Under the pieces are notes generated by a model. The model was not told the origin of the DNA. It saw only the letters and a list, made by a program, of their open reading frames with translations, and did no database searches. Below, one piece after another: positions 46,991 to 59,418 of a stretch of DNA of 64,000 bases. The DNA lies in NCBI GenBank assembly GCA_014825775.1, contig MVAQ01000041.1, forward strand, positions 1 to 64,000, in the 5' to 3' direction. Positions within the stretch are counted from its first letter, which is position 1. Every line of letters begins with the position of its first letter. The position numbers and the translations under genes were made by a program. The stretch comes from Krasilnikovozyma curviuscula (lineage: Eukaryota; Basidiomycota; Tremellomycetes; Cystofilobasidiales; Mrakiaceae).

Positions 46991-49458
46991 ATGGATTTTC
47001 TAGATCCAGTGTACGCCCGTAGTCCATCTCCAGCTCAGGACGTCGAGCTACCAGAGGAAGAACACATCATCGACCTGAACCAATTCAACCACAGCAGAGC
47101 AAGCACCAGCAATACCGGCAGCACCCGGCCATCCTTCGAACAGGCCACAGACAGAAACCAAGAATCTCAAGGGGACGAGGAGCAGGCTGCCTTTTTCGAC
47201 TACATGAGACGGCTCCTTCGACCGCAGGAAGTTACGAGCGTCTTTGGCGGGATAGGCTCTTCTACAGCTAAGAAACACTCTATTAGGTGAGTTTGAGGCA
47301 TTTATGTAATGGTTTCCGATCTTTCCTGGGAATCTTTTGACTCATTTGTCTTTGGTCTGGGTGAACTACTTCGACTTTGCATTTAGCGCATCATCGTCCC
47401 CCGCCTCAATAACATCATCCTTACAAGCTTCTCCATCCTCTTCACACAACGAAACTACTTTGGTATCATCATTATCAAGATGGATTCCATTCTACAGCTC
47501 GTCTGCACCATCACCTTCCCAGCCTGCGACAACTCTGCCGCCGACACCACGGCGGTCTTTCCAATCAGACCTCACAGATGGCTTGTGTTCTCGCTCTTCA
47601 ATCGACTCCAATATGTCGATGGCCGCAGAATATACCCATGTCGATGTCTCGCCTCTAATAGAAGGTGTTCTATCCTCTCAACTTTCGGATGCCATGAACA
47701 CCTCAACAATACCTCTCAGCAAAACTAGACCGTCACTGTCCGTCGACTTTAAAGCTCCTATACCACCTACACCACCCCCGAAGGTACATCTTCAACCAGT
47801 GAACAGTATCCCATCTAGCTACAGACCCCCCATCGGCCTTTCGCAACTAATGGCCTCATCGTCATCCTCCTCGGCAATCCACCAGCAGCGATGGATGCAA
47901 CGCACTAATTTAGCAGGACATTCTTTACCCACAGCGAGTGTAAGCACGCAACTCCCTAGCTTGCCCAGTCCGACGGTAGAAGAGATGGAGGATGAAGGCA
48001 GGTTACAGAGAATGCGCACGGCGAGGGCAAAGAGCAACGCAAAGGGGAAAGTCAAGGAGACTTCGTCGTTGATGGGGTTCGGAGGTGCGAGAGGTACAAT
48101 CAGTGGGAGTGGGGATTATTCAAGTTTGGAAAGCTTGAATGATTTGCTGCGTGCTAGGAAGAGAGAGTTTTCCACTGGAACGGCGTGAGTGTTTTGCTGG
48201 CGACAATCCGACGCGTTTTTTCCCGGTGCTAACTTGTTTTGTGCTGGTATCATCAGACCCTCTCGCTTCCACCAAACTTCTCCATGGCTGAAATCACATG
48301 CAGAGGATGTCCAAGAAATGCTAGATCCAAAAGATCGTGGGTCAAACATTGAAGAGTCAGAAGACAAGATTCAACGACGTCACAAGGCGCCAAAATATCC
48401 TATTGTGTTCTGCCACGGCCTTTTAGGATTCGAGTAAGTACTGGCTTTCGCAGTGCGAGTGATACTGGGCTTGCACTGACTTTGGCTCTCTTATATTCTC
48501 GTAGTGTGCTGGGACCTGCTAGCTTACCCAGTCTCCAAATTAGTCATTGGAGAGGGATAAGAGAGATATTAGAAGACAATGGGGCTGAAGGTTGGCCAAT
48601 ATACTAGGCTTGAGAATCTGGCCAGATCGCTAATGTATATTCTTTGACAGTGATGATCACCCGGGTCCCAGCAACCTCAAGCATCAAAGAACGAGCTCAG
48701 ATACTACACGATGCAATTGCTGAACGATATCCTGGCCAGAGTGTCAATTTGATTGGTCACTCAATGGGCGGATTGGATTGCAGGTATCTCATCAGTCAAA
48801 TCCACCCGAAGGGCTTCAATGTTGTGAGCTTGAGCACCATCTCTACTCCTCATCGAGGGAGCCCATTTGCAGACTATGTCATTGACAATATCATCGGAAG
48901 TGAGTTCTTTGCTATCTTTTGCTTCTCTCGGTCCAGTTCTCTGATAAATCTGTCGTGTCCTTCAGGATCCAACCTTCCGGCATTCATCAACTTGATTGAT
49001 GCCTTAAGCTTGCCACATCAAGGCGATGGCTCCGCATTTGAACAGCTGGGAACAGCTCAGATGAAGCAATTCAACCTCGAGGTCCTGGACGACCCGTCTG
49101 TGAAGTACTATTCGTGGGGAGCGCAGTTCGACCCGAGTTACTTGAACACCTTTAAGTGGCCTCATAGTGTGATTTTGGGCAAAGAAGGGCCCAATGATGG
49201 ATTAGTCTCGGTCAAGAGCGCCAAGTGGGGAGAGTATAAGGGTACGCTAGAAGGTGTCAATCACTTGGACCTGGTGGGGTGGGTGAATACTGTCAGGTGA
49301 GCCTCCAAATATCTTTAAGATGACGTTCCGAGACATTCTCACTTTCCTTCGTTCTGTTCAGATATTCGCTCGCTGAGCTGGTCGGCAAACCGATATCTTT
49401 CAAGCCAGCTACCTTCTATTTGGAATTAGCAGACGCATTAGCGGAGGGTGGATTATGA
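46991..49458 (+). CDS. Alpha/beta-hydrolase lipase with long disordered N-terminal region
   Basis: Probable intracellular triacylglycerol lipase or esterase. The ATG at 46991 gives MDFLDPVYARSPSPAQDVEL. One intron later a Ser/Pro-rich segment of roughly 350 residues runs to 48188; spliced across 48187-48256 it stays in frame with the hydrolase part, so one gene is likely. The catalytic domain starts at YPIVFCHGLLGFDVLGP (oxyanion loop HG). Next come ISHWRGIREILEDNGAEVMITRV, the nucleophile elbow SVNLIGHSMGGLDCRYLIS, STISTPHRGSPFADYVID and KEGPNDGLVSVKSAKWGEY with an Asp, then GVNHLDLVGWVNTVR with the catalytic His. The stop is at 49458. Yeast Tgl2-type mitochondrial lipases share the GHSMGG/THRGS layout. 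No signal peptide is present. About 700 residues. Confidence 0.82.
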
Positions 49459-49701
49459 TCTGGGCAATGTATTGATCATATTCGAAAGCCTGTCAGAACA
49501 ATTGCAAGTAATAAGATCATCAATTCACGAGCCTACATGTCTCACACGGACGAGCAGTTGCTAGCATCTCACTCCTTCCTGCCATCAAACTCAAAATTCC
49601 CGACTACCATTTGACCATATAACTAAGCCTACAACAGTCCCTAAACCCTCCTTCAAGTCACGGGCTATTCTCAAGGTGGTCTAGAAGCTTTCGATCGTCT
49701 C

Positions 49702-51251
49702 ATGGCGTGGCTCCAAAGCTTGAGAAGTATCTTTGCTCGAGTACGAGATCACTATGCTCCTCATCCTACAGCAGTGTTCGAAGGACCATACAGCTTAATA
49801 CGGACGAAGTCAGGTACTCTGGCAGTCATCTTTTGTACAGTCAGAGGCCCTCAAGTCCAATCCAGGCGTCATTTGCTACATTGCAGCTGGACACCAACTA
49901 TCACAGCTAACAGAAGCGACAGCAGTTACATCAATGAGGGTTGGATATATGATGGCTTCCCAGAGAAGCTAGTTGAGATGGTTGGAAAGGATGGTCCGAT
50001 GAAAAGAGCGGTTCAGCCGTACCGCATCGAAATCCCGTCTCTGGCATCAGCATACGCCATCAGAGGCAACGATTCTCAGCATTATGATATCTCCATTCCA
50101 TCTCCACCGCTCAAGATTACTATTCAGATCTCCAAGAGGTTACCTTGGAGTAAATCAAGCCCGTTGGCGGGTCCCGAAGGTTGGTTAGCAAACCTGCCAC
50201 TGCCTCTACATTGGTATGTCTTCAGTATGGGAAGCACGGCTTCAGTCAAAATCTTTGATTGTAGCCAGGAATCAAACGGGAATGGAACTGTGACATTAGA
50301 GGAAGATGGTGAAGTACACCAGGAGAAGAAGTAAGTTGCGCATTACCTCGACTACACAAATCTGACTACTTCTTTGATGCCCAATTGAAGTTGGGGAGAT
50401 TCCTTCCCTACAGGCTGGATTTGGAGTCAAGCATCGACAACGAGCTTCTCATCCATACCACCATCGGCAGTGCCATCCCCTCCCACTACTTCCACAAGTC
50501 CAACACCTCCGACAACACTAGCACTTGCAGGTGGAAATATCTCGATCCTTGGACTACCACTAGAAGCTTTCTTAGTGAGTAATGGTTTCCCGCCAACAAT
50601 GGCGATCGACTGCCAAATTGATACGAACTTTGTTCTCCAACTTTCTTGAGGTTGGGTACCGCTCATCAAAGTATGCGCTCGACTTCAAACCACCATGTAC
50701 GCCCATTGCCCAAACTCGCTTTCTACCAAATGTTTAAACTCATATCAAGCTGATAATCGGCTGTCTTGTGCTCGCGCTCCAGTCGCCGTCACATTCCTTC
50801 GGCTAGGGTGGGGGCTGCGATATCGTCATAACTCACGAGACGGAACATTCTCCTTAGATGTAAAGAATGTGAAGGAACGATTGGTGGTTGAAGAAACTTC
50901 GGATACTGTAAGTGTTTCCTTATTGCCTTCCTCTCCTCGTGAGTTCACATTCTTTCAAGCCAAAACATCGCCTTCTGCTCTTGTCATCCTTAGGCCACCT
51001 ACATCCCTCTTCCAGCCCCGCTACCAACTGGTCACTGTCCAGGTTTCTGTCGCGAATCCTTCTCCGCGAGGATCAAAACAACAGTTTACACACGAAGCTA
51101 TATGTGGGCTCTTGCAGGACCCTGGTTTGGGTGGAAGGAGAGGGAGAAGGTTGATTTTGGGGAGAGAGGCGCACTGGAATTTGGAGGTGCGTTCAGTCAT
51201 TGGACTAATGCAGTTGAGAAGGGGCGGCAAATGAAAGAGAAAAAGAATTGA
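49702..51251 (+). CDS. Tocopherol-cyclase-like fungal protein
   Basis: Probable lipocalin-type beta-barrel protein distantly like plant tocopherol cyclase; its substrate in fungi is unknown. The ATG at 49702 gives MAWLQSLRSIFARVRDHYAPHP, then VFEGPYSLIRTKSGTLAVIFCTV. Other segments are INEGWIYDGFPEKLVEM, VQPYRIEIPSL, GPEGWLANLPLPLHWYVFSMGS and, across an intron, HQEKNWGDSFPTGWIWSQ, which parallels the AEKNWGxxFPxxWxW motif of tocopherol cyclases. Further splicing gives LALAGGNISILGLPLEAFL, VGYRSSKYALDFKPP, FAVTFLRLGWGLRYRHN, GTFSLDVKNVKERLVVEET, ATYIPLPAPLPTGHCPGFCRESFSA, YMWALAGPWFGW and ERGALEFGGAF. The stop is at 51251. About 410 residues. No signal peptide or membrane helix is evident. 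The frames are conserved across five exon joins. Confidence 0.65.
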
Positions 51252-51804
51252 AGAGGCTGCCTTCTTTTGCCGAGCAACTGCGTGGGAGTTGAAACAGGTT
51301 GTTCCTTGAAGCTTTTCCCCGTTACAACTGAGTTCTTCTGCAAGGGCACTGGTGAAGCTATTCTGGTGGCGTAATAACAGACAAAAGGGACTCCAGCTCT
51401 ATGAGATAGTGCTCAGTATTGTCGACCTGGGTGGACAGCTAGCAACCACTTCGCTTAGTAAGAACTGAAATCAACGTGGTGACAGATACAGGTACGGGTT
51501 TTGTAGGACTTTAAAACCATTGTCACGGTTCCACAGACAAAATTCAGGCCAGGGTTATGACGCTTTGAACTTTTCGTGCTCCCTGCCACGAAATGTAAAC
51601 AAAAGGTGTAACCTCGCGCTGGTTTTCAGACAGCGCCCTTGAGCCGCAACAAACAGTCACAGATTGAGTAAGCAGCAGACGATAAATTTTGCCCGTTGAA
51701 AAGATCATACATCTGGACTTGCTTGCGAAGGAAGAATGAAGGGAAAATGAGTAGCCATGAAATCAGAATGATAAAAACCACAAGGATATATATAACGAAA
51801 TGGA
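51252..51804. other. Convergent intergenic region
   Basis: A 553-base gap between the stops of the tocopherol-cyclase-like gene (plus) and eIF1A (minus). It should hold both 3' UTRs. No open frame with domain content, no tRNA-like fold and no obvious snoRNA boxes were found by eye. Confidence 0.4.
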
Positions 51805-52945
51805 TTAAATCTGCCACGGGAATGAAGAAGCTAATCGTCAGTGACCGAGGAATGGACTGGAAAAAGCCACCAGGTAGTGAAAGAACGGAGTGTAACTTAC
51901 ATCGTCAATCTCACTGTCACCACCGAACTCAACACCATCATCACCTTCATCTTCACCAAAGGTATCAGTTTCGTTGATCTTCGCTGTGTCTGGCAATTCA
52001 CCGTAGGTCTTCAGGTTTCGAGCCTAAGGAGTTAAGAACGAGAAGAGTAAGCTCCTACTCGGTCTCAATTCGGGCTTTGGACGCTGCCAAACTTACTTCA
52101 TCGGACGTGTACTTAACGATAACATCAGCCTTGTCGTCCTGGAAGTCTCTTAGCGAAATCAGGATAATATCGCCCTGGTTGATCCACACCTGAACGACAG
52201 ACCAGCAGTTGACGGGATCAGTAAACGCGAGTTCACCACCAGCATAAACAACAGGGTCGAAGATGACGTTGTGTCGATAGAAGTAAGGAGGAGGAACGAA
52301 CCTTCTTCCTCATTTTTCCACGAATGTGAGCAATTCTCTTCTCGCCATCGAAACACTGAGTCTCTACCTTTCCATTTCCTAACATCTTGGTAACTTGAGC
52401 GTATTCTGTTTGATGTTCGAGAGAAAGAGAGGCCACACAAGAGGGGAAGAAGAGGTGGGTATCGATTGGAAAGACCAATTAAAGGAACAAGGGGGGAAAA
52501 GACGTCAGTGACAGGTCATTCAAGAACGGCCCAGCCGACTCAGCCGATCCACATTACAATCAACTGTTCCCTCCAACCACCTGTCATAGAAAGTGAGCGT
52601 GCACGAACCTTGGCCGTCCTCCTTGAAGACCAGCTCTCTCTTCTCGTCGTCATTTTCGTTCTTTCCACGCCGACGGTTCTTTCCTCCCTATAGAATACGG
52701 CCGCACAACGAGACAAATCAGTCATTCTGCATATTGGACTATCGGCAGTCCCATTAAAAGGTCGAAAGGGACAACTGAAACGAACCTTTCCTTTGTTCTG
52801 TCGTGTGAGAAATTATGAAGGGGTCGCGAAAAAAAGGCAGTTGCACATAAGCAACAGTCAGGAGAACTTGGTCAGCACTGGCATCCACAGGTTCCCTTCA
52901 GAGTAAAGTGCTGATATCTCCTATGTTCATACGTACCTTAGGCAT
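51805..52945 (-). CDS. TIF11: Translation initiation factor eIF1A
   Basis: OB-fold factor that binds the 40S A site and promotes scanning and start-codon choice. The protein is assembled from very small exons. The ATG at 52943-52945 begins a 9-base coding exon (MPK). A 12-base microexon at 52786-52797 encodes NKGK. Then come [93 protein letters not shown] and [21 protein letters not shown]. The acidic tail GGDSEIDD joins a last coding exon of 6 bases (51805-51810) giving the terminal Ile and stop. The EIDDI ending and the [16 protein letters not shown] start match other eukaryotic eIF1A almost residue for residue. About 145 residues, normal length. Two introns are unusually long for such a small gene. 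Confidence 0.95.
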
Positions 52946-53194
52946 GTTTTCTTTGGGTAGGTTTTGGTTACCTTTTGACTCGAGGTGGTCAAAATTCGAA
53001 GCAAAGCGAGGTGTTGCGACGCCACTTAGCGCAAAAATCTGCTGCAAGACCTTGGAAGGGTCGTCTCTCCGGTACAGAGCTATATGGCCTAACGGTGCTC
53101 GAAGAAAAGCAAAGCTTCGTTTGAGGGCAGAGAATAGCTTTCTTGTCACGCGAACGCAACTCAAACCTGCGCTACAACATGAGTTCTATCCATA

Positions 53195-56100
53195 CTACAC
53201 TGAGTTTCTTCGTAAAGCAGTTCCTCTTCGTTTCGCTTTGTCAAGTTTGACACTACTGAGCAAGCCTGTTGGAAGTTTACCATCCGCTCTCCACTGCTTA
53301 AACTCCTCTGACGCTGAGTCCAAGCCAATTTTCAAGATCCTGTTTAACAAGGCAGCTGAGGGTCAGACATTGCTTCAAATTACTTGTGTACCCCAAACTT
53401 ACTCGTCGAACTGTCCAAAGCCTCCTAAAGTGCTAAATTGCTGCACAGGCATGGCGTGGTACAACACGCCGGGCGTCGCTTTTGCTTCTTCCAATGTTCG
53501 GACGCTTGAGACATAGGTGAGTCTTCCTGTGACATCAGTGATAGTGGGGATATTTCTAGCGTTCGAGAAGGGGTTGTATCTGCGACAGAGAGCAGTGTTA
53601 GTGAAATCGAGCAGCGATGGCATCCACTGAGAGCAGAGACTGACCGATTGATAGCAACCCATAAACCAGAAACTGAATCGCCATAGTTTCTCTTTGTAGT
53701 GTCGTCTACAGCACCAACATCACAAGCGATGATTCGCGCTGCACCGAGGGCAACCATGGTTGCGACTGGCAAGTTGTCGACTGCATGATGATGCAAGAGT
53801 CTGCCTCAGCACTCTCTGCAAATCACAAAGTGAGGATCTACTCACTGTATCCACCGTCAACTAGCATGTTTCCGTTATCTGAGAGGGGAGGAAGGAGACC
53901 AGCGAGGCTGGACCCGGGTCATAGATAGCGCAGCAGCCGGTCAGCGTGTCTCTCGCAGTAGGCGCAGATAACATAACTTACGTCATGGAAGCTCGAACAT
54001 ATCTCCAAGCATATCCAGTGGTATGAACCTCCATCCTTGAGTAAAGAATCGATGTCGAAACACAGAAGAAAGGCAGCCACATGTCTTCGATGTGTACATC
54101 GTTAAAACTGCACAGACAAGACAAAATAAGCCATTACAACTTAATGATGCATTTGAATGCTGACCATACTCACGCTTTGTATATACCACGGTTGCTAGAA
54201 GAAGATAAATGTGATTGAGAAGTTGTCGGCGTCAGATCCGGGTAGGAAAGACTCACAATTCATGTCCCGTCGTGTATGAAACGGTTGGCCAAGTCTGGAA
54301 GGAAAGGGGGATGTCAATAAAACAACGTTTTCTTTGATACTGGGTGGTGCTGAGTATACACACCACATCACTGAGAATTCTCCACATCGATGCCATTCTG
54401 CCACTGAACTGCTTTGTTCGTCCGACCAGTGAAAGGAGATCACCATCCCTCGCGTACAGGCCACCAACAAATGCACCAATTGAACAACCACCAATCATGT
54501 CCACTGGAACACCTTGGTCTTCCATAGTCTGAAGGAGACCAATATGAGCGATACCCCTTCCACCACCACCCCCTAGGACAACACCGACGGAAGCGCCGCA
54601 CAGCCTTCGAGCAAGACGAGCGAAGTCGTTCATATGAGCTGGACGTTGCGCTCTCGCGATGGGCCGCAATCCACGGAAACGTCGAATTCGAGTGGTAACT
54701 TTGTCCTGTAAGCTCTTGAAGGCTTGGATTGCTGCTGGATCATGGCCTGTCGCTGAGCCTGACTTGGCCGGCAGGACGATACCCGCCAATTCTGTGACAA
54801 TAACGGAAGAAGTCAGAAACAAATGAGAATTCAGGGACTTTAATAATGAACTGCTTACCGACGTGATGGTGTTGAGCTATCCAAGGTCGATTCTTCAGCC
54901 ACGGTCGTGTAGACCCTGTCGCGACATTTCGATCCGGATGCAGAAGAACGAGCTCTTTTCGTGCAGTTGTCTTTTTCGCCAAAAGAAGTTTCTCATATTC
55001 ACCGATAGCAGGATCATCGCCCATACCAACGCAGAAGATGAAATCGCTCTGACCGTACAAGAACGAACAATTCAGTGAAGGGACTTGAGTAGCACCACCT
55101 TGTCAGCTTACCTGCTTGATGCAAGTCACCGTCCACTGACTAGAAACTGCTGTATCCGCAACATAAATGACAATTCTATACTGTTGCTCCTGTTCGGCAA
55201 GCTACAGGGGGTTGAAGTGAGCTAGCGTCCTAGGAGTTGGTCCAGACCTTCAAATAACACTTACCCAGCCAGCAACTTTAAGTTTCCCCATTGGAGAGAA
55301 TGTATGTCGGCCGAGCTTTCTCAGAACAGTGGCTTGATCCAGGTAAGAAGTAGGAGCACCAATATCTTCAAGCGCTGTCCGCAACTTCTGAGCAAATGCT
55401 ACCACAGGCACGTTACGCTTGGTGATCGAAGGTAAGCTCCGGCTCTACAATCCAAACTATCAATCCAACATGCAACTCACAGTACAAGGTAGAATGCAAA
55501 CCGTCTTGAGGTTAAAGTTTGATGGAGTCACTTCCAGTGCTCCAGGTGCTGGCAGTGCCCGTCTCACGTCAGCGTTGACAGCTCTTGTGACACGCGAAGC
55601 GATAGATCGAAGGAACTGTATCGTTGTGCTTGGGTGCCTACAAAGAGAGCAGAAACATTGTTGGTGAATTGAAACTTTGAGGAGGCAGTGGGCTTACCTG
55701 GTCGCTATAGCGTTGAAGAGTGTCAAAGGCATTCGAGCGATTTCCGTGTCCCTAATGGCATGGATCTGGCGAAGAACGACACAACTGTTAGTTCTCTGCA
55801 ATCTCAAGGCAGTGTTTTAACTCACAGTATACGGTCTTATATCGCCTGTGATAGCTTCTAGCTCGCCAACCGACTCTCCTTGCCCGTATTCAGCTACAAC
55901 GTCAACACCACCACCGTCGGTCTCCCTTACAGCTCTCAATCTACCGTTGATAACAATGTGGATAGAGTCTACAATACAAGTGATCGATGGTATTAGGAAG
56001 GAACGACGGGGCGAAAGGGAAGATGTTCACTCACCCGAAGAATCTCCTTGACGATACAGAACTTGGCCAGCATCAACTTGCATCCAGTCGAGAGAAGCAT

Positions 56101-59100
56101 CAATATGAAGCACTAAAAAAACGGAGTTTTAGTACTCTGTAGAGTGTTAAAAGTCAACAACAAGGTTGCCTACCCAATGGGGAGAGAAGTGAAATCAACC
56201 GTTTCGCTAAAGTGAGTAACACGATAGGACGTCTTTCCAGCAGTCGCTCTAGTGCTTCAGCTGTAAGAAATCCGACGTAAACATCTGTCTTCGCCTTGAT
56301 ATCGACGTAGCTGGCCGCACTACTGAGAGCAGACAGGTACCCCGCAATTCCTCCCGGCTTCACAGTGTACAGGAAGGTTGAAGATTGTTGCAATGGTTCG
56401 ACAGGAGTATCTGGTCCTCTGAAGGCTGGCCGGCCTTGGAAGGGCGTCTTTGCGCTGGGTTGTCGGACTGAAGCTGGCCGCTCATCTTCCTTTGAAGGTG
56501 GGCGTGTATCGGGAATCGAGATGTCCAAGAACCCGTCGATGACGAAGAAGAGACCGGCTTCCTTTTCACCTTCCTTCACCAATGTTGATCCTTGAGCGAA
56601 GAATAGGATCTCAATTTCATTTTCTAACTCAGCTTCAGCACCAAACGTCAATACCGATCCCAACCCTGTCGAGCTTCCATCGTCCACATCTGCGTTTCGA
56701 TTCAGCATGCTCAAGCCGCCAAATCCGAGCTGATTAAATCCATTATTGGAAGCTACGCTTTGACTCTTTTTTGGCATGAAGATGTTGGGAGAGGGTGAAC
56801 CGGAGGGCGACATCAAACTGTCCGTCGGTAAAAGTTGTTCTGGAGGGACTAATCCAATTGATTTCGCTAGACATGACATCACTGCTTCTCTGAGATCAAA
56901 ATCTTGATGGTCATTAACCGATCGACCTCTCATAGGTTCTGGAGATGAAGTGAAGATGTTCGGACGTTTGAAGGACGAAGACGTGTTTCGATCCCATCGG
57001 TTGATCTTTGGTGTTTGAGCACTATGAGGTCGATATACTGGGTCAAAAACTCCTGGTTGAGCTACCATTAAGTCACCAGCTTGAACTTGTTTCATCGTGT
57101 TCATCCTCTTGAGACCTGGCGTCGGGCTCGCAGCGTGCGGAGATGATTGCTGCAGTCGAGGAAGTGGATTCGATTCCACTTTGGTCATGGAGAGGAGCGG
57201 TATTGATATTTTGGCACTCGGTGTTCTCGCCGCCGATGATGATGTGCTTGGTGAACGAATTCCGTTAGAAAGACTGAAGTAATCGACTTCTTCGTCACTT
57301 TCGACCTCGGTGCCTGAAGGTGTCGGACCTTTCTTCGTTTGAGGTCGGAATCTATCTCTCAAAGCCTCCATCCCACCACCTTCGTAGAATTCAGCAGGGA
57401 GTGGTTCTGATACGAAAGAGTTGAGAGAGCTCTCGGCCCGCAGAACTTCTTTGGTGAGGCCTAAGTACTGATGAGCTGTCCTGAAAGTAACCCTTGAGAA
57501 CCTCGTCAAGATGACTGCAGCGGAAAGATGGAAAGATTTCAGTGTCACAGACAAAGAAAACAGAAGTCAAGAAGATATTGACCTTGAACAATGTGAGCAC
57601 TTGCTTTAGGAAATTTCCTTGTCAGTCGACGGAAGGCGTCGGCTGGAATGACTGCCAGCGTCGTGTCAACCGTAGCCCTAGCTACACTCCCTTTCTCCTC
57701 CGACTTCTTCTGTTTCTTGTTGTTACCCTTACTTTGAGCTCCGTTTGTACCAGTTCTCCCTCTGACGGAACTACTAGTTTGAGAATGGCTTGTTCCAGGA
57801 GTTCCTACTTCGTTGAACACCGGAGATAGCGGCTGAGATGTGTGAATGGGAAAAGTGGGTCGTTGGCTGGGAGAGGGAACCATGGTAGCTGTACTTGTTG
57901 AGCTGGTTCTGTTGGAAAGCTGAGACTGAGACCGCAGGTGGTTGCTTTGTTGTCTAGCCATAAAGGCTGGAGAGCTAGGACCAGACGAAGCGTTGGAGGA
58001 CGTTCCTGGGGTTGATACGACCGATGATTCAATGCACTCATCAATATGTAGGTCCAACTGAGACACATCAGAATCGGCTCGTTTCTTAAATCGTCTTACA
58101 CCAGTCGGTACATCTTGCGAATCTGTCTCATCACCATAGCCATCGTCTTCTCTGGTCTCATTCCAAGCCAGCTTTACATCCTCTGTAAACAGGTTCAAGA
58201 TAGTGAAAAGACTCGAAAGAGTGCCTGAAATAAGGTTAAGAACAGGTCTGTCAGACCAGCTCGTTGCCATGACGAGCGCTGAAGGCACATACCACCACTG
58301 GAGACTTCTGTGAGCAGCGAGTAGCCATTCAGATCTTCAGAATCGTAGGATTCATGGCCGGTTCCGCTAGGAGATGAGGGAGCGTACACTTGGACGTGAC
58401 CGTCGACCACACAGTAGAACGACTTGTCGGAAGAATCCAAGACAAGCGAATCTCCAGCGATCAGTCGGCGAGTTTGGAGATGCCTGGATAGCTCATGGAA
58501 TACCTGTAATCATTGGAGGCACAGAACTTAGACGGTAATTAAGGCTGATTTATATGCTGCACACCTATATGTATACAACTTACCGGCTTTTCCAAGAAAC
58601 CAAAGATCCTTATCGCTGAAAGAAACTCGTCCAGATAATTGTGGATAGGGTTGCTGGCATCCTCCAAGACGTCGGGATGAAGGGCCGTTGTATCTTTCTT
58701 CTCCAGTCTGTAAATTCAGCTCTCAGCGTCAGCTCGTAGCTAGGAAATGGGTGACCAAGACGATTCTCAACTCACGGCGCCTCCTTCAGCTCCGTGTATC
58801 TGTTCAAGAACCTGTACCTAGCTACTGCAATGATTACAGCAGGCACTAGCAGTGTCAAGAGCAGCAAGATAGGAAAGTTGAGCTGGTGGAATAGTTAAGC
58901 TATCAGAACGCTGGAGTCAGGCAGCTTATCCCACCAAATGATACTTACATGAAGAGTAAATGTATACCCTACTATAACCAGAGCATATCGGGGTATAGTA
59001 AGAGTCACAAATGATACCAAATAAGAGAAGCCTTGGAGCAGGTAGAGCGTGGCTGATGCTGAGGCTGCAAGGAGACCTAGGAGAGGGTTTTGCGGTAACG

Positions 59101-59140
59101 GAAGAGTAGGAGGAGAGATCACAGCTACTGCTTCAGTCAT
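53195..59140 (-). CDS. NTE1: Lysophospholipase Nte1, patatin-like with cyclic-nucleotide-binding domains
   Basis: ER-anchored phospholipase B that deacylates phosphatidylcholine to glycerophosphocholine; homologue of neuropathy target esterase. The ATG at 59138-59140 gives [22 protein letters not shown] and N-terminal membrane helices ([23 protein letters not shown] and [20 protein letters not shown]). Cyclic-nucleotide-binding repeats follow: [58 protein letters not shown], and further copies near 56200-56700 ([29 protein letters not shown]). The patatin domain shows [18 protein letters not shown], nucleophile elbow [16 protein letters not shown], and DGGYIDNLP with the catalytic Asp. The last intron joins GQFDE to [22 protein letters not shown], ending RRNSV at 53195. 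About 1,500 or more residues, typical of the family. Roughly twenty exons; small-exon borders are approximate. Confidence 0.94.
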
Positions 59141-59418
59141 CGTGACTATGTTCGTATCGTAGTCAACGCGTGAGTGGGTATTTTGACGTGATCTGAATCC
59201 CTATGGATCGAAGGTCGTCAGCTGAGACTATTGGCAGATTTGCTGAGGAAAACTTACCGCACCTGATACTATTATGAACCTGATTCAGTCATTCAGAACG
59301 ACCTGAATCTTTCTTTGTGATGAAAGGACGTAGTCAGAATCCAGTTCAACAATTTCTGGTAGTCTTGCCGCACACGTTTCATCCGAATTATGCCTTTTTT
59401 TCCAATATTTATATCACC

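Noticed and set aside
52908..53516. 202-codon plus-strand open frame across the eIF1A/NTE1 boundary
   Set aside because: It is antisense to the NTE1 C-terminal exons, whose protein is strongly conserved, and overlaps the eIF1A first exon. No recognisable product.
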